Part shown: positions 38,966 through 47,700 of the stretch, in pieces
Numbering within the stretch: the first letter of the stretch is position 1
Layout: every line of letters begins with the position of its first letter
Assembly (NCBI GenBank): GCA_963728125.1
Contig: CAVSIZ010000011.1
Location: forward strand, 204,411 to 268,410
From: CAWDCV01 sp963728125
GTDB lineage: Bacteria; Actinomycetota; Actinomycetes; CAWDCV01
Length of the DNA stretch: 64,000 bases
Direction: 5' to 3'
Program-made: the position numbers and the translations under genes
The notes under the pieces: model-generated
Told to the model about the DNA's origin: nothing
The model's database searches: none
The model's input: the letters and a program-made list of their open reading frames with translations, nothing else

Positions 38966-39862
38966 CTACCAGCCCTGACCTGGGTCGAACGCGTCGGTCA
39001 CAGCCGCCGCGTCGTCGCGCCGGACGGTGCCCTCGATGAGGCCGTACGGGCGGTCATCGGCGTGGAAGACCTCATTGGGGTTGTCCAAGCCGAACGGGCT
39101 CAGGTCGATCACGAAGTGGTGCTTGTTCGGCATCGAGAAGCGCATCTCGGCGATCTCCGGCTGGCTCTCGAGCAGCGCCTTGCCCATCTCCCAGGCGGTC
39201 TGCTGCAGCGCCAGGCTGTGGTGGGCGGCGAAGACGTCGGTGAGCGTCGAGAGCGCGTCGTCGTACGACTTGGACCAGTCGACGTCGTCGCTGGTGTGCA
39301 ACCACTGGATCACCGCGGCGCTCGCCATGACACGGTCCGTCGTCGGTTTCAAGGTGGTGTAGCGGTCCTGCAGGTAGTCGTGGAACTCGGAGTCCGTGGT
39401 CTTCAGCAGGACGAGGTCGCGGATGCCGGAGACGATGCGGGCCTCGCCGTTCTCGTACGTCACCGTGGCGGTTCGCTTGTAGCTGCCATCGGCGACGAAG
39501 GCGTGCGGATGCGGCGAGCCGCCGGAGTCGAGTCGCCTCCACGGGTACATCTCGAGCTTGATGCGGGCCCGTTCTACCGGCGCGGTGTCCTCGACGAAGT
39601 GCCGGGCCAGGGCAAGCCCGAAGGACTCCGGCTGGCGTGCCTCCTCACCGTGCTCCTTGGCGTAGGCGTTGACCGTGTTCTTCGTGGCGTCCGTCGTGAG
39701 GCACTTGCTGTTGTCGCCGTCGTAGTGGATCTCGTCGAAGTCCCCGACGAGCGCGACGCTGACGTTGTAGTCGACGAGCTCGTGCGGGTCGCTGTCGCGA
39801 TAGACGCGGACGACTCGGGTCTCGGCCTTTCCGTACTGGTTGTGTCCGAGCGTGATGCCCAC
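38966..39862 (-). CDS. Urate oxidase (cofactor-free uricase)
   Basis: 298 residues, two tandem T-fold halves. Oxidises urate with O2 to 5-hydroxyisourate and H2O2. Opening YGKAETRVVRVYRD holds the active-site Lys and GDNSKCLTTDATKNTVNAYA the catalytic Thr. Later, RDLVLLKTTDSEFHDYLQDRYTTL carries substrate-contacting residues, and MPNKHHFVIDLSPFGLDNPNEVFH the His. Start GTG 39862, 2 bp after the hiuH stop. Length is standard for bacterial Uox. Confidence 0.95.
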   Translation of the reverse strand: MGITLGHNQYGKAETRVVRVYRDSDPHELVDYNVSVALVGDFDEIHYDGDNSKCLTTDATKNTVNAYAKEHGEEARQPESFGLALARHFVEDTAPVERARIKLEMYPWRRLDSGGSPHPHAFVADGSYKRTATVTYENGEARIVSGIRDLVLLKTTDSEFHDYLQDRYTTLKPTTDRVMASAAVIQWLHTSDDVDWSKSYDDALSTLTDVFAAHHSLALQQTAWEMGKALLESQPEIAEMRFSMPNKHHFVIDLSPFGLDNPNEVFHADDRPYGLIEGTVRRDDAAAVTDAFDPGQGW

Positions 39863-39864
39863 GG

Positions 39865-40224
39865 TTAGCTCCCTCGGTAGGTCGAGTAGGCGTAGGGGGA
39901 CAGCAGGAGTGGCACGTGGTAGTGGGTGGCCGGATCGGTGACCTCGAACGTCACGATGACTTCGGGGTAGAAGCCCGTCGTGCCGCTCGCGCGGAAGTAG
40001 TCACCCGTGGCAAAGGTCAGGCGGTAGGTGCCGGGACTCAGCTCGGCGGCGGCTGCGTCACTGTGGCGCCAGCGCCCGTCGTCGTCGGTTGCTCCAGTAC
40101 CGATGGGTTCCCAGTCGGCATTCTTTGCCCGGTCAAGGGTGAGGCCGAGACCAGCCGCGGGGCGGCCAACGACGGCGTCGAGAACGTGGGACGACAGGCT
40201 CACAGCAGTAGCGGCCTTCCGCAT
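39865..40224 (-). CDS. 5-hydroxyisourate hydrolase (transthyretin-like)
   Basis: 119 residues. Hydrolyses 5-hydroxyisourate to OHCU. Features: the N-terminal LSSHVLDAVVGRPAAGL with its catalytic His, TDDDGRWRH, the central SPGTYRLTFATGDYF, and the C-terminal signature SPYAYSTYRGS. First gene of the urate operon; its start region (ATGCGGAAG) lies in a 103-bp divergent promoter shared with the RmlC-like gene. Confidence 0.94.
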   Translation of the reverse strand: MRKAATAVSLSSHVLDAVVGRPAAGLGLTLDRAKNADWEPIGTGATDDDGRWRHSDAAAAELSPGTYRLTFATGDYFRASGTTGFYPEVIVTFEVTDPATHYHVPLLLSPYAYSTYRGS

Positions 40225-40327
40225 CGTGGAACCAGAATTACGTCAGGAGAAATTTAAGGGCTCGGCGTCGCTGCGTCAACCAGCTGTTCACCGAGGGAGA
40301 TCGATCCGCTGGCTAGGCTCCGCGACC

Positions 40328-40933
40328 GTGCAGTTTCGCGAGCTTGCCGTGCCCTACGCGTGGGAGATCACGCCCCGCCAGCACTCCGACGATCGGGGTG
40401 TCTTCCTCGAGGTCTACCGGGACGGGCCGTTCGCGGCTGCCGTCGGGCACCCGCTGACGGTTCTGCAGGTGAACACGTCGGTCTCGCGGCGAGGCAGCGT
40501 GCGCGGCATCCACTTCGCCGAGGTACCGCCAGGGCAGGCGAAGTACGTCAGCTGTCTGCGCGGTGCCGTGCTGGACCTGGTCGTCGACATTCGCGTTGGG
40601 TCGCCGACGTTTGGTCGCTGGGATGGCGTCGTGCTGGACGATGTGGATCGCCGGGCGATCTACATCGCGGAGGGGCTCGGGCACGTGTTCGTCGCCCTGA
40701 CCGACGATGCGACGGTTACTTACCTGTGTTCGACGCCGTATGCACCCGCGCGGGAGCACGGCGTGCATCCGCTGGACCCGGCAATCGGAATCGAGCTTCC
40801 GGACGGTCTCGAGCCGCTGGTCTCACCCAAGGACGCCGCGGCTCCGACGCTCCAGGACGCGCAGTCGCAGGGACTCTTGCCGACGTGGGAGGAGTGCCTG
40901 CGCTGGTACGAGCGGCTGCGTTCGCCGTCGTGA
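40328..40933 (+). CDS. dTDP-4-dehydrorhamnose 3,5-epimerase family protein (RmlC-like)
   Basis: 201 residues from GTG 40328. Double-stranded beta-helix with the family pattern: ITPRQHSDDRGVFLEVYRD, VLQVNTSVSRRGSVRGIHFAEVPPGQAKYV (catalytic His), GAVLDLVVDIRVGSPTFGRWDGVVLDD, EGLGHVFVAL, TPYAPAREHGVHPLDPAIGI. Other dTDP-rhamnose genes are absent, so it may be an epimerase for another nucleotide sugar or a scattered member of the set. Its stop codon is formed by the first copy of the 12-nt tandem repeat that follows. Confidence 0.87.
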   Translation: MQFRELAVPYAWEITPRQHSDDRGVFLEVYRDGPFAAAVGHPLTVLQVNTSVSRRGSVRGIHFAEVPPGQAKYVSCLRGAVLDLVVDIRVGSPTFGRWDGVVLDDVDRRAIYIAEGLGHVFVALTDDATVTYLCSTPYAPAREHGVHPLDPAIGIELPDGLEPLVSPKDAAAPTLQDAQSQGLLPTWEECLRWYERLRSPS

Positions 40934-40968
40934 AGATCGTCGTGAAGATCGTCGTGAAGATCGTCGTG
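40926..40968 (+). repeat. 12-nt tandem repeat CGTCGTGAAGAT, three copies plus seven bases
   Basis: The unit CGTCGTGAAGAT is repeated perfectly three times from 40926 and followed by CGTCGTG. The TGA of the first copy ends the RmlC-like gene. Together with CACGACGATCTACACGAC at 41015-41032, which contains the stop codon of the sugar kinase on the other strand, it forms an extended inverted repeat like that at 2600-2698, probably a bidirectional terminator that expanded by replication slippage. Confidence 0.8.
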
Positions 40969-41032
40969 TAGGTCATCGTGGCGCCATTGCATGATCGCCA
41001 CGCTCGTTAAATTGCACGACGATCTACACGAC
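40944..41032. terminator. Inverted repeat between convergent rmlC-like and sugar kinase genes
   Basis: Any of the GTCGTGAAGATCGTCGTG registers in the tandem repeat can pair with CACGACGATCTACACGAC (41015-41032, 17 of 18). The several registers make alternative hairpins possible. The right arm overlaps the 3' end of the kinase gene. Same arms as at 2600-2698. Confidence 0.6.
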
Positions 41033-42574
41033 CCCCTGGGTGCGCGACAGCGCGGTCCGCCGGAACACGGGCCGCAATGCGAAGTAGACCTCGCGGTAGT
41101 GCTGGTAGGCGTCGTCGTACGCCGCATGCCGCTCCCGGTCGGGGTACTGCTCCTCGGGGCGGTAGGAGACGAGAGCGTCGACCGCGTCTGCGACGCTCTT
41201 GTGCAGGCCGGCACCGACCGCCGCCAGGATCGCAGCCCCGGCGGCGGTGGTCTCCACGCTGGTTGGGACGCGGACCGGGAGGCCGGTGACGTCCGCTTTG
41301 ATCTGCCGCCACAGGGTGCTCTTGGCTCCGCCCCCGACGATCGTCAACCGGTCGATCTCGAGCCCGGCGTCCTGCATCGCCGTGAGGATGTCCCGCAACG
41401 CGAATGCGCTGCCCTCGAGCAGCGCGCGGGTCATGTGTCCCCGCGTGTGCGCCAGCGTGAGACCGGAGAAGACGCCGCGGGCGGCGCCGTCCCACTCCGG
41501 CGCCATCGCGCCTTGCATGCAGGGCAGGTACACCAGGCCGTCGGCACCCGGGGGCAGGTCGGCGGCCTCGCGGGTCAGCAGGTCGTAGGCGTCGCCGTCC
41601 CCGCGGGCCTCCGCCTGGCGCTCCAGCGGCGCGAATTGGTCGCGCCACCAGCGCAGGTTCCCGCCAGAGACGAAGCCCGGGTTCTCCAGCAGCCACGTGT
41701 CAGGATCGGCGTGCGGATGACACTCGACCAGCATGCTGGGGTCGTCCCGAGGTTCTGCGGAGACCGCGCACACCGGCTCGGCCGTCCCGACGACGTCGCA
41801 CGCTTCCCCGGCGGCGTAGACGCCCGCGCCGAGCGTCGCCGCCATCTCGTCACCGCAGCCCGCCACCACGACCGTCGAGGCCGACAGACCGGTCGCATTG
41901 GCGAACTCGGGGGTGACGGGGCCGACCGGCTGAGGTCCGGGCACGAGCTCGGGCAGCAGCGCGGAATCGATCCCGACCGCATCGAGGACCGGCGTCGACC
42001 AGGTTCGGGTTCGCGGATCGAGCAGCGCGAGGGAGGACGCATTGGAGTAGTCGACGGCGACGACACCCGCCGTGTCGCGAAGCACGTACGACCCAGCAGG
42101 CATGAGCGTGGCCGCTGCCGCGAACACCTCCGGTTCCTCGTCGCGCAGCCACAGCGCCTTGAACACCGCGTGCGATGAGTCGAGGTTGACGCCCACGTGC
42201 CGGTAGAAGTCCTCCCGCGGCATCCGTGCCGCGAGGTCTGCCGCTTGCGCCTCGGCACGCCGGTCCATCCAGATCATGGCGGGTCGCAGCGGTCGGCCCT
42301 GCGCGTCGCAGGCGACCATGCCGTCGAGCTGCGCGCCGAACGAGAGCGCCGTCACTGCCGAGGGACCTCCGGGCACCGATGCGGCGACCCGGGCGACCGT
42401 CGAGCGCACGGCATCGGTCCAGAGGCGTGGGTCCTGCTCGGCCCAGCCCGGTCGGGGGAAGGACACGTCGTATGCCTCGACCGCGCTGGCGATCAGCGTG
42501 CCGTCGACCGCGTACGCCACCGCCCTGGTGCCCTGACTGCCGACGTCGCAGCCGATGACGTACGGGCCGGTCAC
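41024..42574 (-). CDS. FGGY-family sugar kinase (xylulokinase-like)
   Basis: 516 residues. Two actin-like ATPase domains: VIGCDVGSQGTRAVAYAVDG (phosphate 1), WAEQDPRLWTDAVRST, GAQLDGMVACDAQGRPLRPAMIWMDRRA (substrate region), VVAGCGDEMAATLGAGV (phosphate 2), LYLPCMQG-type, and the C-terminal LTIVGGGAKSTLWRQIKADVTGLPV signature. It phosphorylates a ketose or polyol; substrate not identified. Start GTG 42574 overlaps the dehydrogenase stop by 4 bp. The last gene of a GntR-aldolase-dehydrogenase-kinase operon. Confidence 0.88.
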   Translation of the reverse strand: MTGPYVIGCDVGSQGTRAVAYAVDGTLIASAVEAYDVSFPRPGWAEQDPRLWTDAVRSTVARVAASVPGGPSAVTALSFGAQLDGMVACDAQGRPLRPAMIWMDRRAEAQAADLAARMPREDFYRHVGVNLDSSHAVFKALWLRDEEPEVFAAAATLMPAGSYVLRDTAGVVAVDYSNASSLALLDPRTRTWSTPVLDAVGIDSALLPELVPGPQPVGPVTPEFANATGLSASTVVVAGCGDEMAATLGAGVYAAGEACDVVGTAEPVCAVSAEPRDDPSMLVECHPHADPDTWLLENPGFVSGGNLRWWRDQFAPLERQAEARGDGDAYDLLTREAADLPPGADGLVYLPCMQGAMAPEWDGAARGVFSGLTLAHTRGHMTRALLEGSAFALRDILTAMQDAGLEIDRLTIVGGGAKSTLWRQIKADVTGLPVRVPTSVETTAAGAAILAAVGAGLHKSVADAVDALVSYRPEEQYPDRERHAAYDDAYQHYREVYFALRPVFRRTALSRTQGVV

Positions 42575-43623
42575 GGCACGATGACCATCTTCAATCCCGC
42601 ACCCGAGCGGACGGTGGCGAAGGCATCCGCGATCTCAGCGAGCGGGAAGCGGTGGGTGACGACGGCCGCCAGCTCGTCCCGCCGCCGGTCGAGGTAGTCC
42701 ATGGTGATCCGGTACTGGCGCCGGGTGGCGCCGTAGGCACCGAGCACCGCCAGCTCCTTGTAGTGCAGCTGGTTCATGTCGAGCGGGCTGACGGGGTCGT
42801 GCTTGGGCAGCCCGGCGAAGTAGACGACGCGGGCCCGCTTGGCTGCCATCTCCAGCGCCGCCTGCTGTGCCTGCTTGGCGGGGGCCGCCACGATGATCCG
42901 CTCGGCCCCGGCCCCGCCGGTACGGCTGTGGACCTCGTCGACGCCGTTGTCCTCGCCGGCCACCCACGCGTCGTCGACGAATGCACCGATCGCGTCGAGG
43001 GCGGCGCCGAGCCGCTCCTTGCTCACGTCGCTCAGGAAGACTCGATTCGCTCCGCGGTCGCGCGCCATCACCGCCTGCCAGCAGCCGATGGGGCCGGCGC
43101 CGAGGATCACGACCGTGTCACCGAGCGACACGTCGAGGACCTCGATCCCGTTCAGGGCACACGCGAACGGATCGACCATGGTCGCGATGTCCGAGGGCAG
43201 ATCCGGTGGGAGCGGGATGAGGTTGTCCACCCCGATCGGCGGCACCGCCGCGAGCTCGGCGTAGGCGCCGGGGAAGGGGTCGTAACCGTAGAGCAGGTGA
43301 CGTTCGCAGAGATTCTGCTGTCCCTGCGTGCACCAGCGGCACTCCCCGCAGGTGAGGATCGAGCCGAGGAACACGCGATCGCCTGTGTCGACCCCCGGCG
43401 GCAGGACGGCGTCCGGCCCCACGCGTTCGAGGACGCCGACGGGTTCGTGCCCGAGGACCCACGGCGCCGGTGCTCCGGGGTCACCGTTGACGAAGGTGCG
43501 TACGTCGGTGCCACAGACTCCGCACGCCTCGACGCGCAGGACGGCGCCGGCAGGATCGAGCTGCGGCTCGTCGACCTCGCGAACCTCGACCGCTCCTGGC
43601 GCGGTCATGAACGCGGCCTTCAT
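42571..43623 (-). CDS. Zinc-dependent MDR polyol/sugar dehydrogenase
   Basis: 350 residues. The catalytic-zinc motif CGVCGTDVRTFVNGD, GHEPVGVLERVG, the structural-zinc quartet in LTCGECRWCTQGQQNLCE and the Rossmann loop VVILGAGPIGCWQAVMARDRGA are all present. Similar to sorbitol, threonine and L-iditol dehydrogenases; oxidises a secondary alcohol of a polyol or sugar acid with NAD. ATG 43623 overlaps the aldolase stop by one base (TGATG). Confidence 0.9.
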   Translation of the reverse strand: MKAAFMTAPGAVEVREVDEPQLDPAGAVLRVEACGVCGTDVRTFVNGDPGAPAPWVLGHEPVGVLERVGPDAVLPPGVDTGDRVFLGSILTCGECRWCTQGQQNLCERHLLYGYDPFPGAYAELAAVPPIGVDNLIPLPPDLPSDIATMVDPFACALNGIEVLDVSLGDTVVILGAGPIGCWQAVMARDRGANRVFLSDVSKERLGAALDAIGAFVDDAWVAGEDNGVDEVHSRTGGAGAERIIVAAPAKQAQQAALEMAAKRARVVYFAGLPKHDPVSPLDMNQLHYKELAVLGAYGATRRQYRITMDYLDRRRDELAAVVTHRFPLAEIADAFATVRSGAGLKMVIVP

Positions 43624-44486
43624 CACGGCGTCCCGCCTGCCACGGCCTCCTGCAGCTCGGCGACCGCTTTGTCGGCTGTCCAGCGCTCGCGGATGACGCG
43701 GGACAGCGCGCGCGTCATCGCCTCGGGCGCGGCGTGCATGAAGATATTGCGTCCGACCGAGCAGCCGATCGCCCCCGCGGCCATCGCGCGCTCCATCCGC
43801 CACAGCAACTCCCGGTCGTCGACGCGGGAGCCGCCGGCGAGCACCACCGGGATGCCGGCGGCGGCATCTACAAGGCGGCCAAAGGCGTCCTCGTCGCCGG
43901 GCCAATTGGTCTTCACCACGTCCGCGCCGAGCTCGGCACAGAGCCGAACGTTGCGCCGCAAGTACTCGAAGCCGTGCTGCCGGGTGAGCTCCTCGACGGC
44001 CGCGTAGGTGGTGGGGAACTCCGCCTCGGCGATCAGCGGCATGCCGAGCGTGGAGCACTCCCGACCGACCGCGGCAAGCGTGCGGATCATGCCCGGCTCG
44101 GCATCCGTGCCGAGCGCGGTGAACAGCACGACGGCGTCGGCACCGAGGCGCAGCGCTTCTTCCACCGCCGCAATCTGGACCACCTCGGGCCGGTCCTCGC
44201 CTGGGTTCGCCGAGGCCGACAGCAACAGGGCGAGGGAGGTCGTCGGCCCGAACGCCGGCTCCGCGAGGCGGATCATGCCCTTGGACATCATGATCACATT
44301 GGCCCCGCCGTGCACCGCCTCGGCGGTACGGACGGCAATGTCGGCCAGCGGCTCGAGGAAGACCGGCGACGTCATGCCGTGGTCGAGCGCGCAGATCACC
44401 GACACCCCGGTCGGGTCGATCACCCGCTTGAGGCGCATTGCCACACCGACCTGCGCGGGTGGACGCGCTCGCGTCGCTTCGCTCAC
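43623..44486 (-). CDS. Class I (DhnA/LsrF-type) aldolase
   Basis: 287 residues. TIM-barrel aldolase of the DeoC/FbaB family: VSVICALDHGMTSPVFLEPLADI, GANVIMMSKGMIRLAEP, the Schiff-base Lys in GADVVKTNWPGDEDAFG, VLAGGSRVDDRELLWRMERAM and GAIGCSVGRNIFMH. Relatives include LsrF, class I fructose-bisphosphate aldolase and the archaeal-type ADH synthase. It likely cleaves or rearranges the phosphorylated ketose made by the kinase in this operon. Start ATG 44486 overlaps the GntR stop. Confidence 0.87.
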   Translation of the reverse strand: MSEATRARPPAQVGVAMRLKRVIDPTGVSVICALDHGMTSPVFLEPLADIAVRTAEAVHGGANVIMMSKGMIRLAEPAFGPTTSLALLLSASANPGEDRPEVVQIAAVEEALRLGADAVVLFTALGTDAEPGMIRTLAAVGRECSTLGMPLIAEAEFPTTYAAVEELTRQHGFEYLRRNVRLCAELGADVVKTNWPGDEDAFGRLVDAAAGIPVVLAGGSRVDDRELLWRMERAMAAGAIGCSVGRNIFMHAAPEAMTRALSRVIRERWTADKAVAELQEAVAGGTP

Positions 44487-45238
44487 GAGTATCTCCTTCC
44501 AGGCCCGCGACGGACGACGGAGAAGTCAAAGGCATCGGCCAGGTGGAACTCATGGGAGGAGAGCAGGGGCGCGCCGTCCTCGGCGTAGTCCACCTGCCAC
44601 AGGTAGAGCATCAATTCGCCGCGGGGGACGTCCAGGCTTCGCGCGGCCACCGCGTCGGCTCGGACGGGGCGAAACCGAGCGACGCCGTGATCGATGACGA
44701 GGCCGAGGTCACGCTCGAGGACCTCGTAGACCGAACGCTGCAGCATCTGAGCAGCGACGGCGTCAAGGCGGTCGCCCAGCAACGTGGTGGGCAGGATGTC
44801 TCGGGACAGCACCACCGGCCGCCCCTCAGCCGAGCGAACCCGCTCGACGATGAGCACGTCCTGTCCCGGCTCGAGGTCGAGGCGAGCTGCCTCTGCTGCG
44901 GAGGTCGGTTCGACCCAGTGCCGGCCGCGTACGGTCCCGGCGTGCATCCCCGCCGCACGGATGGCATCGGTAACACCGAAGTTCACGTCCAGGCTGGTGT
45001 CCACCCGAGGGCGATCGGCGACATAGGTGCCCGACCCCCACCGCCGCCGCAGGCTGCCCTCCGCTTCGAGCGCTCGCAGCGCCTCACGCAGTGTCGCCCG
45101 AGACACGCCGAGTTCCGTGGCGAGATCGGGCTCGGAGGGCAGCCGCGATCCCGCCGTGAATCTGCCCGAATCGATCTGCTGCTTGATCTCGTCGTACACC
45201 GAGACCGAGCGGAGTTTGGATCGAGCGGCCCGGCCCAC
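44483..45238 (-). CDS. GntR/HutC-family transcriptional regulator
   Basis: About 251 residues from GTG 45238. N-terminal winged helix (VYDEIKQQIDSGRFTAGSRLPSEPDLATELGVSRATLREALRAL, shown here in part as YDEIKQQID and SEPDLATELG) and a C-terminal UTRA effector domain (GQDVLIVERVRSAEGRPVVL, SVYEVLERDLGLVIDHG, MLYLWQVDYAEDG). A longer frame starting with TTG at 45274 would overlap the palindromic operator, so the later GTG is preferred; GTG 45199 is also possible. Probably represses its own aldolase-dehydrogenase-kinase operon and perhaps the divergent permease. Confidence 0.85.
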   Translation of the reverse strand: MGRAARSKLRSVSVYDEIKQQIDSGRFTAGSRLPSEPDLATELGVSRATLREALRALEAEGSLRRRWGSGTYVADRPRVDTSLDVNFGVTDAIRAAGMHAGTVRGRHWVEPTSAAEAARLDLEPGQDVLIVERVRSAEGRPVVLSRDILPTTLLGDRLDAVAAQMLQRSVYEVLERDLGLVIDHGVARFRPVRADAVAARSLDVPRGELMLYLWQVDYAEDGAPLLSSHEFHLADAFDFSVVRRGPGRRYS

Positions 45239-45260
45239 GCGCGGACAATACGTCAGACAA

Positions 45261-45276
45261 CTTTGACTGGTCAAAG
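45261..45276. promoter_or_regulatory. Perfect palindrome, likely GntR operator
   Basis: CTTTGACTGGTCAAAG is a perfect 7-2-7 palindrome in the divergent region between the GntR regulator and the APC permease. The G-T-C-N-GTC-type core and length fit GntR-family operators. It would control both directions. Confidence 0.6.
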
Positions 45277-45373
45277 GTCGGCGGCTTCATCATCTTGACG
45301 CCGTATGACCGCTTCTAGCATCCTGCCGTCGCAAAAGGTCGGACAACTTGCTCGTGTGATAAAGGGGCTCGCT

Positions 45374-46963
45374 ATGGCAACTGAGCGACGCAAGGTCGGA
45401 TCCGTGAGCTATGTCGAGGCCGGCGGGGACTACTTCGCCAAGCGCAAGCTACGGCGGCACGCGGCCTTCTGGTCACTGTGGGCTCTCGGGGTGGGCGCGG
45501 TCATCTCCGGCGACTTCTACGGCTGGAACCTGGGGCTCGACGCCGGCGGCTTCGGTGGGCTGCTGATCGCCTCGATCATCATCGTGATCATGTACTACGG
45601 GTTGTGCTTCAGCATCGCCGAGATGTCTCCGTCGTTGCCGCACACCGGCGGTGCGTACTCGTTCTCCCGCTCGGCGATGGGGCCGTGGGGCGGCTTCATC
45701 ACCGGGCTCGCCGAGAACATGGAGTACGTCATCACCCCGGCTGTGGTGGTCGGTGCCATGGGGTTCCTCATGAACGACCTCACGGCCGGACTGCTTGGCA
45801 TCACCGGTTCGCCGTGGTGGAACAGCCCGGTGACGTGGTGGGCCATCTTCTACGTGATCTTCGTGGCGATCAACATTCTCGGGATCGAGATCACCATGCG
45901 CTTCACGGTCGTGATCACCGTCCTGGCCCTGGGCATCCTGGCCTTCTTCTACCTGTCGGTCATCGTGTCGGGAAGCTTCGATGCCAGCCTGCTCACCAAC
46001 ATCCCGCCCGATCCGGGTGCCTCGTCGTTCCTGCCCCATGGAATCTGGGGCATCTTCCCGGCGATTCCGTTTGCGATCTGGTTCTTCCTTGCCATCGAGG
46101 AGCTACCGCTCGCGGCGGAGGAGTCACACGACCCCAAGCGCGACGTCCCGCGGGCGACGCTGTGGGGCCTCACGACGCTGGTCGTGTTCGGAACGCTGAC
46201 GCTGGTCCTCAACACCGGCGTCGGCGGCGGGGCAGCCGAGATCGGAACGTCGGCCACCCCGCTGTTCGACGGGTTCATCGGAGTGTTCGGTGAGGGAACC
46301 GCGGCCGAGCTGCTCGCGCTGATCGGTCTCGTCGGGCTGATCGCGAGCTTCTTCACGATCATCTACGCCTACGGTCGCAACACCTACTCGCTGTCCCGTG
46401 CCGGCTACTTCCCCAAGTGGTTGTCCCTGACGCACGGCAAGCGGCAAACGCCACATGTCGCTCTGATCGCCGGCGCGGTCGTCGGCTACGCCCTGGCCGT
46501 GCTCATCTACGAGCTCGGCAAGCGCAGCGGTGCCCTGGCCGGCCAGATCGTCGGCGCACTCCTCTATATGGCCGTTTTCGGTGCTGTCATCTCGTACTTC
46601 ATGCAGTGCCTGTCGTTCATCCTGCTGCGCCGCAAACTGCCGAACATAGACCGGCCCTATCGCAGCCCGGTCGGAGTGTGGGGCGCCGGGATCGCGGGCG
46701 TCATCGCGCTCGTCGCGTTGATCTCGCTGTACTTCAACGCCGACTACCGACCAGGCGTGTACGGCACGCTGATCTACTTCCTGCTCGGCATCATCTACTT
46801 CGCGATCAGCGGGCGGCACCGGCTGGTGCTGTCCCCCGAGGAAGAGTTCGCGATGACGGCCGGCCAGCACGGCGACCCGGAGGCCGAGGGCTACGGAAGC
46901 ACCTCTGTCTCCGACATCTCCGGGACCGAGCAGGCTAGACCGGAGTCACGTACGCCGCGCTAA
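45374..46963 (+). CDS. APC-superfamily permease (ethanolamine permease-like)
   Basis: 529 residues from ATG 45374, about 12 membrane segments. The N-terminal block YFAKRKLRRHAAFWSLWALG, VGAVISGDFYGWNLGLDAGGFG, CFSIAEMSPSLPHTGGAYSF and GPWGGFITGLAENMEYVITPA closely follows the ethanolamine permease subfamily. IEELPLAAEESHDPKRDVPRA is the usual loop. It probably imports ethanolamine or a related amine as the nitrogen or carbon source for the gamma-glutamylation genes convergent to it. The 3' end overlaps the SDR gene by 29 bp. Confidence 0.85.
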   Translation: MATERRKVGSVSYVEAGGDYFAKRKLRRHAAFWSLWALGVGAVISGDFYGWNLGLDAGGFGGLLIASIIIVIMYYGLCFSIAEMSPSLPHTGGAYSFSRSAMGPWGGFITGLAENMEYVITPAVVVGAMGFLMNDLTAGLLGITGSPWWNSPVTWWAIFYVIFVAINILGIEITMRFTVVITVLALGILAFFYLSVIVSGSFDASLLTNIPPDPGASSFLPHGIWGIFPAIPFAIWFFLAIEELPLAAEESHDPKRDVPRATLWGLTTLVVFGTLTLVLNTGVGGGAAEIGTSATPLFDGFIGVFGEGTAAELLALIGLVGLIASFFTIIYAYGRNTYSLSRAGYFPKWLSLTHGKRQTPHVALIAGAVVGYALAVLIYELGKRSGALAGQIVGALLYMAVFGAVISYFMQCLSFILLRRKLPNIDRPYRSPVGVWGAGIAGVIALVALISLYFNADYRPGVYGTLIYFLLGIIYFAISGRHRLVLSPEEEFAMTAGQHGDPEAEGYGSTSVSDISGTEQARPESRTPR

Positions 46964-47699
46964 TGCCGCCGTCGACGAGGAACGTCGACGCGGTGACGAA
47001 GGAGGCGTCGTCGCTAGCGAGGAAGGCGACGGCGGCGGCGATCTCCGCGGCCTCGGCGAAGCGGCCCATGGGCACGTGAACGAGTCGCCGCTGCGCTCGC
47101 TCCGGATCGGTGGCAAACAGTTCCTGCAACAGCGGCGTGTTGACCGGTCCCGGGCACAAAGCGTTGACCCGGATGCCCTCGCGAGCGAACTGGACACCGA
47201 GCTCGCGGGACAGCGCCAGGACGCCGCCCTTGGACGCCGTATACGAGATCTGGGAAGTCGCGGATCCCAGCACGGCCACAAACGATGCAGTGTTGATGAT
47301 GGATCCGCGGCCCTGTCGCTGCATGTAGGGCAGTACCGTGCGGCAGCAGAGGTAGACGGACGTGAGGTTGACCTGCTGCACGCGCTGCCACGCATCCACG
47401 CCCGTGTCCAGGATCGAGTCATCCTCGGGCGGTGAGATGCCGGCGTTGTTGAAGGCGATGTCGACGCTTCCGTACGTGTCGTGAGCGACCTGGAACAACC
47501 GCGCGACGTCGGTCTCGCTGGTGACGTCGGTGTGCACGAACAGGCCGTCGACTTCGTCGGCTACCTCCTTGCCGGACCCGTCGGCGACGTCGGCGACGAC
47601 GACGCGGGCGCCCTCGGCGGACAGCCGCACCGCGGTGGCTCGGCCGATGCCACCCGCACCGCCCGTGATCGTCGCCACCCGTCCGTCGAGGCGCCCCAT
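46935..47699 (-). CDS. SDR-family oxidoreductase
   Basis: 254 residues, classical short-chain dehydrogenase. NAD(P) site GGAGGIGRATA, NNAGISPPEDD, catalytic Ser in INTASFVAVLGS, and Tyr/Lys in ISYTASKGG, then NALCPGPVNTPLL and the C-terminal FLVDGGISAAYVTPV. Residues match the 3-oxoacyl-ACP reductase/glucose dehydrogenase-like subset; here it is likely an alcohol or hydroxyacid dehydrogenase of the amine pathway. 1 bp after the aldehyde dehydrogenase stop. Confidence 0.9.
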   Translation of the reverse strand: MGRLDGRVATITGGAGGIGRATAVRLSAEGARVVVADVADGSGKEVADEVDGLFVHTDVTSETDVARLFQVAHDTYGSVDIAFNNAGISPPEDDSILDTGVDAWQRVQQVNLTSVYLCCRTVLPYMQRQGRGSIINTASFVAVLGSATSQISYTASKGGVLALSRELGVQFAREGIRVNALCPGPVNTPLLQELFATDPERAQRRLVHVPMGRFAEAAEIAAAVAFLASDDASFVTASTFLVDGGISAAYVTPV

Positions 47700-47700
47700 G

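Noticed and set aside
40926..40968. Short tandem repeats resembling a CRISPR array.
   Set aside because: Units are 12 nt with no spacers and include a stop codon; this is a slippage repeat in a terminator.
45238..45274. TTG start at 45274 for the GntR regulator.
   Set aside because: It would place the start inside the perfect palindromic operator and adds residues unlike the family.
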